In this document: piece by piece, positions 9,037 through 17,286 of the stretch
Numbering within the stretch: the first letter of the stretch is position 1
How the letters are laid out: each line of letters begins with the position of its first letter
Virus record (IMG/VR): IMGVR_UViG_3300021371_000072
Coordinates: 1 to 30,465 of that record
Direction: 5' to 3' (one strand)
DNA length: 30,465 bases
Source: a virus
The notes under the pieces: generated by a model
Told to the model about the DNA's origin: nothing
The model's database searches: none
The model's input: only the letters and a program-made list of their open reading frames with translations
Translations under genes and position numbers: made by a program

Positions 9037-9951
9037 ATGAGCTTATCGGTTAATTCAAACTATAGTGGAGGTGTATTTGGACAATACATTTCTGCTGCAT
9101 TAAAAGAAGCTAAATCCTTAGAGGGTTTAACTGTCTTAGAAAATATAAAATATAAACAATCAATCAGAAAAATGGCAGGAGCATCATTAGTAGCAGATGC
9201 AGAATGTAATTTTACACCAGCAGGTACTCTAGCTTTAACAGAAGCAGTTTTAGAGCCAAAGAATCTACAAATTAACGTAGACCTTTGTAAGAAAACTTTA
9301 TTATCAGGTTGGGAAGCAGAAGAAATGAAAGCAGGTGCTTTTAATAGAACTGCACCAACTTTTGACCAGTATGTATTAGCATACTTTGGAGAAATTATTG
9401 CTGATTCAGTAGAGGGTTCTATTTGGTCAGGTGCTGATGCAACGGCAGGTCAATTTGAGGGCTTTTTAACGGCTACTACAGGTGCTTTTGCAGTTAATGG
9501 TAACGTAGTACAAACTGACAACACAGGAGGTGCAGGAACGGCTTATACGGCTGCAAACATTATCTCTAACCTACAAACTTTAGTTGCAGGTATTCCTGCT
9601 AACGTATATGGTAGAGATGATTTAAGAATCTATATGAATATGAAAACTTACAGATTCTATATTTCTGCTATCTCTACATTAGGATATGTTAATGCTTACA
9701 ATATGCAAGGCGACTATGTACCAGTATTTGAGGGTATCACTATCCAACCTTGTCCAGGTATGCCAGATGATCAATTAGTAGCTGCTGAAACTTCTAACTT
9801 ATTCTATGGTACTGACTTACTATCTGATGATACAAATATCAAAATGCTTGATATGACTAGCTTAGATGGTTCAGACAATATGAGAGTTGTTGCTAAGTTC
9901 TCAGGAGGTGTTCAAGTAGGAATTGGTGCTGACGCAGTTCAACAAAACTAA
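9037..9951 (+). CDS. Major capsid protein
   Basis: The 304-residue product has the size and composition of an HK97-fold coat protein, with acidic-neutral, Gly/Ala/Asn-rich sequence and no membrane segment. Supporting features are the helical N-terminus (GQYISAALKEAKSLEGLTVLENI), a central domain with DDLRIYMNMKTYRFY (about 204-218) typical of the P-domain spine region, and a closing sheet region with NMRVVAKFSGGVQVG. It follows the protease and scaffold-like genes and is followed by a strong hairpin. The fold cannot be proved from sequence alone; other building-block functions in this position are unlikely. It should be the most abundant late product. Confidence 0.75.
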   Translation: MSLSVNSNYSGGVFGQYISAALKEAKSLEGLTVLENIKYKQSIRKMAGASLVADAECNFTPAGTLALTEAVLEPKNLQINVDLCKKTLLSGWEAEEMKAGAFNRTAPTFDQYVLAYFGEIIADSVEGSIWSGADATAGQFEGFLTATTGAFAVNGNVVQTDNTGGAGTAYTAANIISNLQTLVAGIPANVYGRDDLRIYMNMKTYRFYISAISTLGYVNAYNMQGDYVPVFEGITIQPCPGMPDDQLVAAETSNLFYGTDLLSDDTNIKMLDMTSLDGSDNMRVVAKFSGGVQVGIGADAVQQN

Positions 9952-9964
9952 TAACTGATTTAAT

Positions 9965-9989
9965 GGAGAGAGGGTTTTTCCCTCTTTCC
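9965..9989 (+). terminator. Hairpin after the capsid gene (terminator or mRNA stabiliser)
   Basis: A 10-bp stem, GGAGAGAGGG (9965-9974) with CCCTCTTTCC (9980-9989), contains one G-U pair and closes a five-T loop. It is followed only by TTAACTTT, not a solid T tract. It starts 13 bases after the capsid stop and lies 20 bases before the next ATG. It could be a leaky terminator that lowers downstream expression, or a 3' stabiliser of the capsid message. Confidence 0.7.
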
Positions 9990-10009
9990 TTAACTTTAAA
10001 AAAAATAAT

Positions 10010-10576
10010 ATGTCTTGTAATTTAACAAAAGGAAGAAACATAACTTGTAGAGATACAGTTGGTGGAATCAAAGCAATTTACTTTGCACAGTTTGATGAAG
10101 TAGCTTCTTATATAACTGCTTCAGGAGAATTGACTGACTTTGACTTAGGTGCTTCTGATGACATATATAAATACACTTTAAAGAGGGGTACTGCTTCTTG
10201 CACAGAAACTTTAACAGGTTCTAGTGAGAATGGTACTGTATTTTATACACCATCAGTTAATATCAAACTACACAAATTAACAAAAGAAGATCAAAATCAA
10301 GTAAAACTATTAGCTTCTAATAGATTGGTTATCTTCTTAGAATTAAACGAAGTACTAACGGCTAACTCACATAATGTGTTATTAGCTTTAGGATTAGAGA
10401 ATGGAATGGAACTAAACGCAGGTACTAACGCAACAGGAACTGCATTTGGGGATATGAATGGTTACGACTGGACTTTTGATGGTATGGAAAGAGACCCTAT
10501 GCCAACAGTAGCTGACTATACTACAACTCCACTTGACAATTCTGCATTTACTTACCAAAGCATAGTAACTTCGTAA
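10010..10576 (+). CDS. Virion structural protein, possible tail tube
   Basis: The product has 188 residues. The N-terminus is Cys-containing (MSCNLTKGRNITCRD), strands are predicted throughout, and near the C-terminus lies the pattern LALGLENGMELNAG ... GDMNGYDWTFDGMERDP. This kind of ending (small strand, NGY, then TF-G-E) recalls the tail tube or major tail protein fold. It is the last gene before a strong terminator and follows the capsid gene after a hairpin, so it is probably made in quantity as part of the capsid transcript. An alternative is a head decoration or completion protein. Confidence 0.5.
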   Translation: MSCNLTKGRNITCRDTVGGIKAIYFAQFDEVASYITASGELTDFDLGASDDIYKYTLKRGTASCTETLTGSSENGTVFYTPSVNIKLHKLTKEDQNQVKLLASNRLVIFLELNEVLTANSHNVLLALGLENGMELNAGTNATGTAFGDMNGYDWTFDGMERDPMPTVADYTTTPLDNSAFTYQSIVTS

Positions 10577-10599
10577 ACTATTGTTTTCATATTTCTTAG

Positions 10600-10627
10600 A
10601 GGGCTACTTCGGTAGTCCTTTTTTTTT
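10600..10627 (+). terminator. Intrinsic terminator with UUCG tetraloop
   Basis: The 8-bp stem AGGGCTAC (10600-10607) / GTAGTCCT (10612-10619) has one G-U pair and is capped by the stable C(TTCG)G tetraloop. It is followed by a run of nine T (10619-10627). It ends the capsid transcript and abuts the next late promoter with no gap. Confidence 0.93.
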
Positions 10628-10659
10628 ATCAAACAAAAAAGACTTTTTTCTATTATATA
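10628..10659 (+). promoter_or_regulatory. Phage late promoter candidate (copy 3)
   Basis: ATCAAA (10628-10633), 16 nt, CTATTATATA (10650-10659), 14 nt before the ATG at 10674. The first box begins immediately after the T tract of the UUCG terminator, so termination and re-initiation are placed back to back. Confidence 0.78.
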
Positions 10660-10673
10660 GTAAGTAAACAATT

Positions 10674-11153
10674 ATGATACACGCAACAACAGATTCTAAT
10701 GCAGTTTTTATAGTAACTACAGAGGAGAAAAGAATTGATACTGGTGTACCATCTTCTCAGATAAGATATTTGTTTAAATTAACAAATGATATGTCTGAGA
10801 ATGTTGTTTATGCTTACGGACAAGGACAGTCAGTAAATGATAGATATACAAAGGTTGAAATTTTATCAGGTGCTAATGAAGTATATACAGGAACAGTAAA
10901 TTTTAGTCCTAGTGGTTATTGGACTTATGAAATATTTGAGGTGTCTTGGCAAGATTCTACAGTAACATTAGATGATAACCACGCACCTAAAACAGAAACA
11001 CAAGTATTAACTCCTCCTGCATCAGATAAAGGAGTAGTACAAGGAAGTATAGAAAAAGGAAAATTAAACGTAGCAGAAGCATCAGGATCAGAAGAAGTAC
11101 AATATACAGAACATTCTGCACCTACTGGTACGAATTACATATATGTTAGTTAA
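10674..11153 (+). CDS. Virion structural protein of unknown role
   Basis: A 159-residue soluble protein. The N-terminal half is beta-rich with aromatic pairs (SGYWTYEIFEVSWQD, about 81-95). The C-terminal stretch has the form GVVQGSIEKGKLNVAEASG ... VQYTEHSAPTGTNYIYV, a pattern I recall from small structural proteins of aquatic phages. No enzyme motif is present. It is the first gene of a late unit that continues with the 87-residue protein and the two lectin-like proteins, so a tail or fibre accessory role is likely. The function is otherwise unknown. Confidence 0.55.
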   Translation: MIHATTDSNAVFIVTTEEKRIDTGVPSSQIRYLFKLTNDMSENVVYAYGQGQSVNDRYTKVEILSGANEVYTGTVNFSPSGYWTYEIFEVSWQDSTVTLDDNHAPKTETQVLTPPASDKGVVQGSIEKGKLNVAEASGSEEVQYTEHSAPTGTNYIYVS

Positions 11154-11166
11154 ATAAATAAAAAAA

Positions 11167-11430
11167 ATGGGAATAAAAAATACACAAGTTTTATTAAATG
11201 AACAATTAGGTCAGCAAAACGGAGTAGAAATATTTACAACTGCTGCACAGACAGGTAAAGATTACTATGCTATTTACTTTGTAAAAGATAGTGTTATATC
11301 TGCTATTACTATTACTGATTCAACAGGTTCTAGTAATTTACTTACAGATGTAGATGCAGGAATGACTTTGTTCGGTAAAGTTACTGCAATTACTCTTAGT
11401 AGTGGTTTAGCTATTGCATACAAAAACTAA
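11167..11430 (+). CDS. Small structural protein
   Basis: An 87-residue product with alternating short strands (DYYAIYFVKDSVISAITI) and Gly/Thr/Ser-rich turns, without Cys, membrane segment or enzyme motif. It lies 13 bases after the previous structural gene and 3 bases before a 54-residue gene, all in one unit. Small beta-rich proteins in this place are often fibre-associated or decorative. I cannot name a family. Confidence 0.5.
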   Translation: MGIKNTQVLLNEQLGQQNGVEIFTTAAQTGKDYYAIYFVKDSVISAITITDSTGSSNLLTDVDAGMTLFGKVTAITLSSGLAIAYKN

Positions 11431-11433
11431 GAA

Positions 11434-11598
11434 ATGAAGTTATCATTAGGAATATCTTTACCAACTAGCAATAAGGGTGCTACACCTATTCAAAGACAAG
11501 CTAATGCCTTTAAAGCAAGAGTTATTGCTGATGGTGGAGTATTTGAAGCTAAGGCTTGTTTGATAGACCAATTAAAAATATTAAATAATATAGCATGA
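11434..11598 (+). CDS. 54-residue conserved-looking small protein
   Basis: This short gene starts with MKLSLGISLPTSNKG and continues with RVIADGGVFEAKACLIDQL before ending NNIA. The ADGG-xx-EA-xx-C arrangement resembles short segments seen next to phage tail fibre genes. It fills what would otherwise be a 164-base gap almost perfectly. It starts 3 bases after the preceding stop and ends in an ATGA overlap with the first lectin-like gene, which argues strongly that it is translated and coupled. The function is unknown; a fibre-assembly or attachment peptide is one guess. Confidence 0.65.
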   Translation: MKLSLGISLPTSNKGATPIQRQANAFKARVIADGGVFEAKACLIDQLKILNNIA

Positions 11599-13241
11599 GT
11601 TTATTAGATGATGTAAGTATTGTAGTTACTCCAAATGGATATAAGGCAGGAACTTTGTATGGTGTTATACCTAGTAGTGGTGCTGCTGATATGGATGTTA
11701 CTAGAGCAACTGCTGGTACAAGAGTAGATGAGAATGGTTTAGTAAATTATGCTGAGGTTTTAGGAGGGGAAGAAGTAACTAATGGCGACTTTGCTACAGA
11801 TTTAAGTGGTTGGACTATTAATAATTGGGATTTATCTGAATGGACAAGTCAAGGATTACATTTACAAGAAGCAGCAGCAGGTCAATATGCAACTGCTACA
11901 CAAAACATACCTTTAGTAGTTGGTAAAACATATAATTACTCTGTAACTTTAGTGCAAAATGGTGCAGCTACAATATTATTACAACAAGGTAGTAACACTA
12001 CAATTTTAAGCATTAATTCATCAGGAACATATACAGGTACATTTGTTGCTAGTCAATCAGGAAATTTTGGTTTCAAAAATTTAGTTGATGTAAACAATGC
12101 AGATTGGTATATTTCTAATGTTTCATTAAAAGAAGTAAACAGAAACAACGTACCTCGTATAGACTACACAGGAGGAGGTTGTCCACATATATTAGCAGAG
12201 CCACAGAGGACTAATAGTTTTACTTATAGTGAAGATTTTAATCAGAGTTCTTGGTCTAAAATAGGAATTACAGTTACACCTAATTCATTAATAAGTCCTG
12301 ATGGCACACAAAATGCAGGTAAACTTGTCGCAACAAATGGTGCTTCAAATAAAATAATTTATCAATCAATATCTGCAAACACCTATACTGCTTCTGTATT
12401 TGCAAAAAAAGGAGAGTTTGAAGGTTTATTAATTGCAACTGGTACAACTGGTGCGTTTTTTAATTTAAATACATATGCTTACAGAACTCATTACACAAAT
12501 GCTCCAACAAGTTATAAAATTGAAAACTATGGTAATGGTTGGTATCGTTATAGTATAACTTTTACTCAATCATCTTCTGATAACCTATATATAGGTGTAA
12601 ACGACAATGTAAGCACAACTTTTGCAATAACTGGAAACGGAACAAGTGGTATTTATACATTTGGCGCACAATTAGAAGAAGGTTCTTACCCAACATCATA
12701 CATACCAACATCAGGAAGTACAGTTACAAGAAACGCTGACATCTTTCAAAGAGATGGTATAAGTAGTTTAATTAATAGTACAGAGGGGGTATTGTTTGCT
12801 GAAATGTCTGCTTTAGCTAATGATGGAACTTTTCGAATTATATCTTTGTCAGATGGCACTGGTTCTAATAGATTATGGTTATATTTTACAGTAGGAAGTA
12901 ATTTGATACAAGTTTTTGATGGCACTACTATTATGGCTCATACAATAGATGTTACAAATATGATAAAAGTAGCAGCAGTTTTTGATAGTAACGGAACGAG
13001 AATGTGGGTAAATGGCTCACAAGTAGGTTCAAATTCCTACGTTGGATTTAGTGGGTTTGACAGATTAAATTTTTCTTCTGAAAGTGGTAGTAATAATTTC
13101 TTTGGCAAAATAAAACAAGTACAAGTTTACGATACTGCATTAACAGATAATCAACTTATACAACTAACAGGAGAAGCAGGTACTCACTTTTTTGAATCTT
13201 ATTCAGAGATGGCAGAAACATTAACATATACAATACAATAA
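11595..13241 (+). CDS. Receptor-binding / lectin-like fibre protein A
   Basis: A 548-residue protein with four visible parts. The N-terminal anchor includes RATAGTRVDENGLVNYAEVLG (about 37-57, given here as a motif region). A first jelly-roll carbohydrate-binding-like domain with WTINNW and ISNVSLKEV spans about 60-182. A second runs about 205-385, from EPQRTNSFTYSEDF to GAQLEEGSYPTSYIPT. A concanavalin-like (LamG-type) domain follows, about 395-530, with STEGVLFAEM, WVNGSQVG and KQVQVYDTALTDNQL. Such modules bind surface glycans, so host recognition is likely. It is paralogous to the next gene and overlaps it by one base (TAATG). Confidence 0.7.
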   Translation: MSLLDDVSIVVTPNGYKAGTLYGVIPSSGAADMDVTRATAGTRVDENGLVNYAEVLGGEEVTNGDFATDLSGWTINNWDLSEWTSQGLHLQEAAAGQYATATQNIPLVVGKTYNYSVTLVQNGAATILLQQGSNTTILSINSSGTYTGTFVASQSGNFGFKNLVDVNNADWYISNVSLKEVNRNNVPRIDYTGGGCPHILAEPQRTNSFTYSEDFNQSSWSKIGITVTPNSLISPDGTQNAGKLVATNGASNKIIYQSISANTYTASVFAKKGEFEGLLIATGTTGAFFNLNTYAYRTHYTNAPTSYKIENYGNGWYRYSITFTQSSSDNLYIGVNDNVSTTFAITGNGTSGIYTFGAQLEEGSYPTSYIPTSGSTVTRNADIFQRDGISSLINSTEGVLFAEMSALANDGTFRIISLSDGTGSNRLWLYFTVGSNLIQVFDGTTIMAHTIDVTNMIKVAAVFDSNGTRMWVNGSQVGSNSYVGFSGFDRLNFSSESGSNNFFGKIKQVQVYDTALTDNQLIQLTGEAGTHFFESYSEMAETLTYTIQ

Positions 13242-14845
13242 TGGCAAATGCAAGTTTACAAATAGGTAATGGTAATTGGGCAATAAAAGAAGATAATCTA
13301 TTAGGTTATAGTAAATCAGGTACAAGATTCTTACCAATACCAATAACAATGACTAGAGCAACATTAGGTACTAGAGTTAATCCTAGTGGCTTGATAGAAG
13401 ATGTAGCTTTGTTAGGTAGTGAGTTAGTTAGTTGTGGGGACTTTGCTTGTGCAGACCCTGATGCTGTTTGGAATAGGGGTACAGGTTGGACTATATCAGG
13501 AGGTTCTGCTAATTGTGATGGTAGTCAATCAAGTCAATCCAATTTATATCAAACAGGTATTGTTCCTATAAATATTTCTTATAAAGTAACATTTACTACA
13601 ACTGTTTCGGCAGGAGGAGTTACATTAGCAATAGGTGGTTCAAATGCACAAACTATTACAACAGAATCAGGAACTTATACTTTTACATCAAAAGCAACAA
13701 GTGGAGATTCTAATTTTTATTTTTCTGCTAATTCAGATTTTATTGGCTCAATATCTAACGTATCAGTAAAAGAAGCAACAATAGATGGTTTAGCAAGAGT
13801 AGATTATACAGATGGTACTGGTAGTTTATTAGTAGAACCTCAAAGGACTAATTTAGTTACTTATAGTCAAGATACAAGTCAATGGACAGATTCAGGTATG
13901 ACTTATTCAGTTGATTATATTATAAGTCCTGATGGAACTTCTAATGGAAGTAAAGCTATTATTAATGATACTATAACATCATCAAACACAAGACCAATGA
14001 CTTCTGTTGCAGTAACAAGTGGAACAAATTATGTTTTTTCTGTTTTTGGTAAAGCTGATGAGTTTGATATGATAAATTTAGATTTTTCAAATTCTGCTTT
14101 TAGTAGTGTATCTGTAGATTACAATTTAACAAATGGAACTGTAACAAGTTTTACAGGTTCTCCTGTAAGTCAAGGTGTAGAAGATTATGGTAATGGGTGG
14201 TATAGGTGTTATGTAGTAGCAACAGCAATAGCAACAACTACTACTGCATTAATAATAAGGTTAGATGACAATCCAACAGGAGATGGTACAAGTGGATTAT
14301 ATTTGTGGGGCGCACAAGCAGAAGCAGGCTCTTACCCAACTTCTTACATAAAAACACAAGGTTCATCAGTAACTAGAAACGCAGACCTATACGAAAAGAC
14401 AGGTATTAGTAATTTGATAAATAGTACAGAGGGGGTTTTGTTTGTTGAAGCAAAAACAATTTACGATAGTTCTACATCAAGAAGAATAAGTTTGTCAGAT
14501 GGAAGTATAAATAATAGAGTAATGTTGGAATTTGACGAAACTACAGAAAATACAATTAAAGCAGTTATTACTACAGGTGGTGTTAATTCTGCTATAATGA
14601 CTTTTGCAGCATCAGATTTATCTCAATACAATAAAATTGCTATAAAATATAAATTAAATGATTTTTCTATTTGGTTTAATGGAACGGAAGTGGTTACTGA
14701 TTCTTCAGGAGGTGTGCCAACAGGATTAACACAACTCGTATTAGATGGAGGAGATGGTAGTAATTTTTTCTATGGAGAAGTAAAACAACTACAAGTATTT
14801 AAAACAGCACTATCAGATTCAGAATTAGCAACACTAACAACATAA
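13241..14845 (+). CDS. Receptor-binding / lectin-like fibre protein B (paralogue of A)
   Basis: A 534-residue protein with the same domain order as its upstream neighbour: anchor with TRATLGTRV and GLIEDVALLG, first jelly-roll ending ISNVSVKEA, second jelly-roll from EPQRTNLVTYSQD to AEAGSYPTSYIKT, and a LamG-like domain with STEGVLFVEAK, WFNGTEV and KQLQVFKTALSDSEL. The linkers are most alike, while the putative binding domains have diverged. A tandem duplication followed by divergence of sugar-binding surfaces is the simplest reading. It starts in a TAATG overlap, so equal production of A and B is likely. Confidence 0.7.
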   Translation: MANASLQIGNGNWAIKEDNLLGYSKSGTRFLPIPITMTRATLGTRVNPSGLIEDVALLGSELVSCGDFACADPDAVWNRGTGWTISGGSANCDGSQSSQSNLYQTGIVPINISYKVTFTTTVSAGGVTLAIGGSNAQTITTESGTYTFTSKATSGDSNFYFSANSDFIGSISNVSVKEATIDGLARVDYTDGTGSLLVEPQRTNLVTYSQDTSQWTDSGMTYSVDYIISPDGTSNGSKAIINDTITSSNTRPMTSVAVTSGTNYVFSVFGKADEFDMINLDFSNSAFSSVSVDYNLTNGTVTSFTGSPVSQGVEDYGNGWYRCYVVATAIATTTTALIIRLDDNPTGDGTSGLYLWGAQAEAGSYPTSYIKTQGSSVTRNADLYEKTGISNLINSTEGVLFVEAKTIYDSSTSRRISLSDGSINNRVMLEFDETTENTIKAVITTGGVNSAIMTFAASDLSQYNKIAIKYKLNDFSIWFNGTEVVTDSSGGVPTGLTQLVLDGGDGSNFFYGEVKQLQVFKTALSDSELATLTT

Positions 14846-14849
14846 TAAA

Positions 14850-15209
14850 ATGAATATATATAAATTACAATATACAGACAAAGCAACAGGAGATGCTGAC
14901 TTACTATCTAAAGGTACTTATGAAGTAGTAACTGAAGAAGGTGTTACTCAAGATGTTTACAGAAATGGTACACAAGCTATAGTTTACATAGGTAAGATAG
15001 TAGAGATACCTGCAACTTATGATGATGAAGGACACGAGATTACTCCTCCTGTTTATTATGATGGAGTATTCTACGACTTAATGACTACAGAAGAATTTGA
15101 CTTTGGAAATAATGAGATATTTCCAACAGATTGCGTACATTCGTTTGCAGGGTATGAGAAAAATGCTGAGGGTACTGACATTGATCCTGAAGAACTAGAA
15201 GAAATATAA
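14850..15209 (+). CDS. Acidic hypothetical protein upstream of portal
   Basis: A 119-residue acidic protein. It starts MNIYKLQYTDKATGDADLLSKG, contains PATYDDEGHEITPPVYYDG, and ends with DIDPEELEEI. No known motif, Cys cluster or membrane segment was recognised. It lies 4 bases after fibre protein B and 3 bases before the portal gene, so it is probably co-translated with them. It could be a structural accessory; no function is offered. Confidence 0.5.
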   Translation: MNIYKLQYTDKATGDADLLSKGTYEVVTEEGVTQDVYRNGTQAIVYIGKIVEIPATYDDEGHEITPPVYYDGVFYDLMTTEEFDFGNNEIFPTDCVHSFAGYEKNAEGTDIDPEELEEI

Positions 15210-15212
15210 AAT

Positions 15213-17285
15213 ATGGAAAATATACTAAGTGTAGATTTATCAAGTGAAACAAGTCCTATCGTACAAGAAGTACGAGGTAGGGAATATATAGAGTATGGTA
15301 CTGAGGATTGGAGAAACCTTTACCCACAGTTCTTAATAGACCTCTACTATAATTCTAGTACACACGCAGCTATTATAAATACTACTTCTGAGATGATAGC
15401 AGGAGAGGACATAGTAGTAGAAGAAAGCGAAAACTTAGAACAATTTGTTAAACTTAAAAAATTCTTTGCAGAAGCTAATGGTAAAGAAACACTACACGAG
15501 GTAATTAAAAAACTTTCATTTGACTTTAAGCTACAAGGTGCATTTGCAATACACATTATTTGGAATAAAGCTAAAACAGAAATAGCTGAGATTTACCACG
15601 TACCAGTAGAAAGAGTTAGGGCATCACGACCTAATTCTATGGGCGTTGTAGATTGCTTTTATGTATGTTCTGATTGGAGTAACACAAGAACAAACAAACC
15701 AGTAAAGATAGCAGCATTTAATACTAAGGATAGAACTAATCCTAGTCAGTTATTATACTCAGGTCTTTACAGTCCTAATATGGACATTTACCATACTCCT
15801 GATTATCTTGCTGCAAACAACTGGGCATTAGTAGATCAAAGAGTTGCTGAGTTTCATTTAAACAATATATCTAATGGTTTTTCAGGAAGCTATATGATTA
15901 GCTTTGCAAATGGAGTACCTACACAAGAGGAGAGATTTCAAATAGAGAGAAGTTTAGCTGAGAAGTTTACAGGTGCTAGTAATTCAGGAAAGTTTGTATT
16001 AACTTTTTCAGATGATAAAACTAGAACTCCTGAGATTACACCAATTACTGTAAGCAACGCAGACAAGCAATATCTTGCGTTACAAGAACTTTTAGTACAA
16101 AACATACTAACAGGTCATAGAGTTACTTCTCCTATGCTTATGGGTATTAAAAACGATACAGGGCTAGGTTCTAATGTTGATGAGATGAACGCAGCATTTG
16201 AGATATACTTAAATACAGTAGTTGTACCTTATCAAAAACACATATTAAAAACATTATCTAAAATATTTGAGGTTAATGGTATGAACTTACCAATATCTTT
16301 TGTACAAGCTAAACCTATTACATCTAAGTTTACAATAGAAGATATGAAAGAGGTAATGACACAAGATGAAATTAGAGAAGAACTAGGTCTTAAACCTTTA
16401 GCAGAAGAAGAACTAACGGCAGAGGATGATAACTATAATTTAGAAAAAGTAGGTACAATAGTTTCTGATGGTAAAGAGTTACCTTTATTTGACACTATAG
16501 AAGAAGCTGAAGCTGAAGCAGAAAGATTAGGATGTAGTGGACATCACATACATACGCAAGATGGTAAAGAATACTTTATGCCGTGTGCAAACCACGATCA
16601 ACTAATAGATTTAAAAGATTGTGATTGTGGTAAGAACAAAGGTAAATGCAACAAAAGTTGTTACGAGAAAACTGAGTTAGATGCTTTCTTAGAAACTGTT
16701 GAGGATATACCTGAGGGTTGGGAACTAATAGATGAAGAAGTAGTAGATGGAGAACACGCAGATTTTGACTTTGAAGAAGAACTAAATCAGATAGCTTCTG
16801 AGAAGATAGAGTTAGCTACTACTGGAGTTGCTAGACCTGATAGTAAATCAGAGCAAGATGGTATATCTAAAAAGACATACGACTATTATAGAGTAAGATA
16901 TGTATATGCACAAGATAACTTCTTAACTAGAAAGTCAGGTAAACAAAGAGATTTTTGCAAAAAAATGTTAGAATCAAAAAAATTATATCGCAAGGAAGAT
17001 ATTTCTAGAATGAGTACAAAAAGAGTTAATCCAGGTTGGGGTAAAGGAGGTGCAGATACTTATGATATATTCTTATATAAAGGTGGTGGTAATTGTCATC
17101 ACTTTTGGCTAAGACAAATATACAGAACAGAACTAGGTATATCTGTAAGTACAAAGATTAAAGATGCAGATTTAGTAGGATATACTAAAGCTAGATCAGA
17201 GGGGTTTACTGCTAAGAAGAACGACAAAAGAGTAGCTATAGCACCTAAGAGAATGAAGAATAACGGATTTGTAAAAAAGAGATAA
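15213..17285 (+). CDS. Portal protein fused to Cys/His-rich and MuF-like head domains
   Basis: A 690-residue protein. Residues 1 to about 405 fit a portal: IINTTSEMIAGEDI, a long helical stem (VSNADKQYLALQELLVQNIL), GIKNDTGLGSNVDEMN and the ELGLKPLAEEE tail. Residues about 440-487 hold a Cys/His cluster (GCSGHHIHTQDG, PCANHD, CDCG, KCNKSC) that could bind zinc. Residues about 535-690 carry SEKIELATTGVARPDSKSEQDG and then a domain with RDFCKKMLESKKLYRKEDI and GGNCHHFWLRQIY, resembling the MuF-type minor head domain. Portal and minor head proteins are usually separate. Its position far from the terminase genes is unusual. Confidence 0.8.
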   Translation: MENILSVDLSSETSPIVQEVRGREYIEYGTEDWRNLYPQFLIDLYYNSSTHAAIINTTSEMIAGEDIVVEESENLEQFVKLKKFFAEANGKETLHEVIKKLSFDFKLQGAFAIHIIWNKAKTEIAEIYHVPVERVRASRPNSMGVVDCFYVCSDWSNTRTNKPVKIAAFNTKDRTNPSQLLYSGLYSPNMDIYHTPDYLAANNWALVDQRVAEFHLNNISNGFSGSYMISFANGVPTQEERFQIERSLAEKFTGASNSGKFVLTFSDDKTRTPEITPITVSNADKQYLALQELLVQNILTGHRVTSPMLMGIKNDTGLGSNVDEMNAAFEIYLNTVVVPYQKHILKTLSKIFEVNGMNLPISFVQAKPITSKFTIEDMKEVMTQDEIREELGLKPLAEEELTAEDDNYNLEKVGTIVSDGKELPLFDTIEEAEAEAERLGCSGHHIHTQDGKEYFMPCANHDQLIDLKDCDCGKNKGKCNKSCYEKTELDAFLETVEDIPEGWELIDEEVVDGEHADFDFEEELNQIASEKIELATTGVARPDSKSEQDGISKKTYDYYRVRYVYAQDNFLTRKSGKQRDFCKKMLESKKLYRKEDISRMSTKRVNPGWGKGGADTYDIFLYKGGGNCHHFWLRQIYRTELGISVSTKIKDADLVGYTKARSEGFTAKKNDKRVAIAPKRMKNNGFVKKR

Positions 17286-17286
17286 T

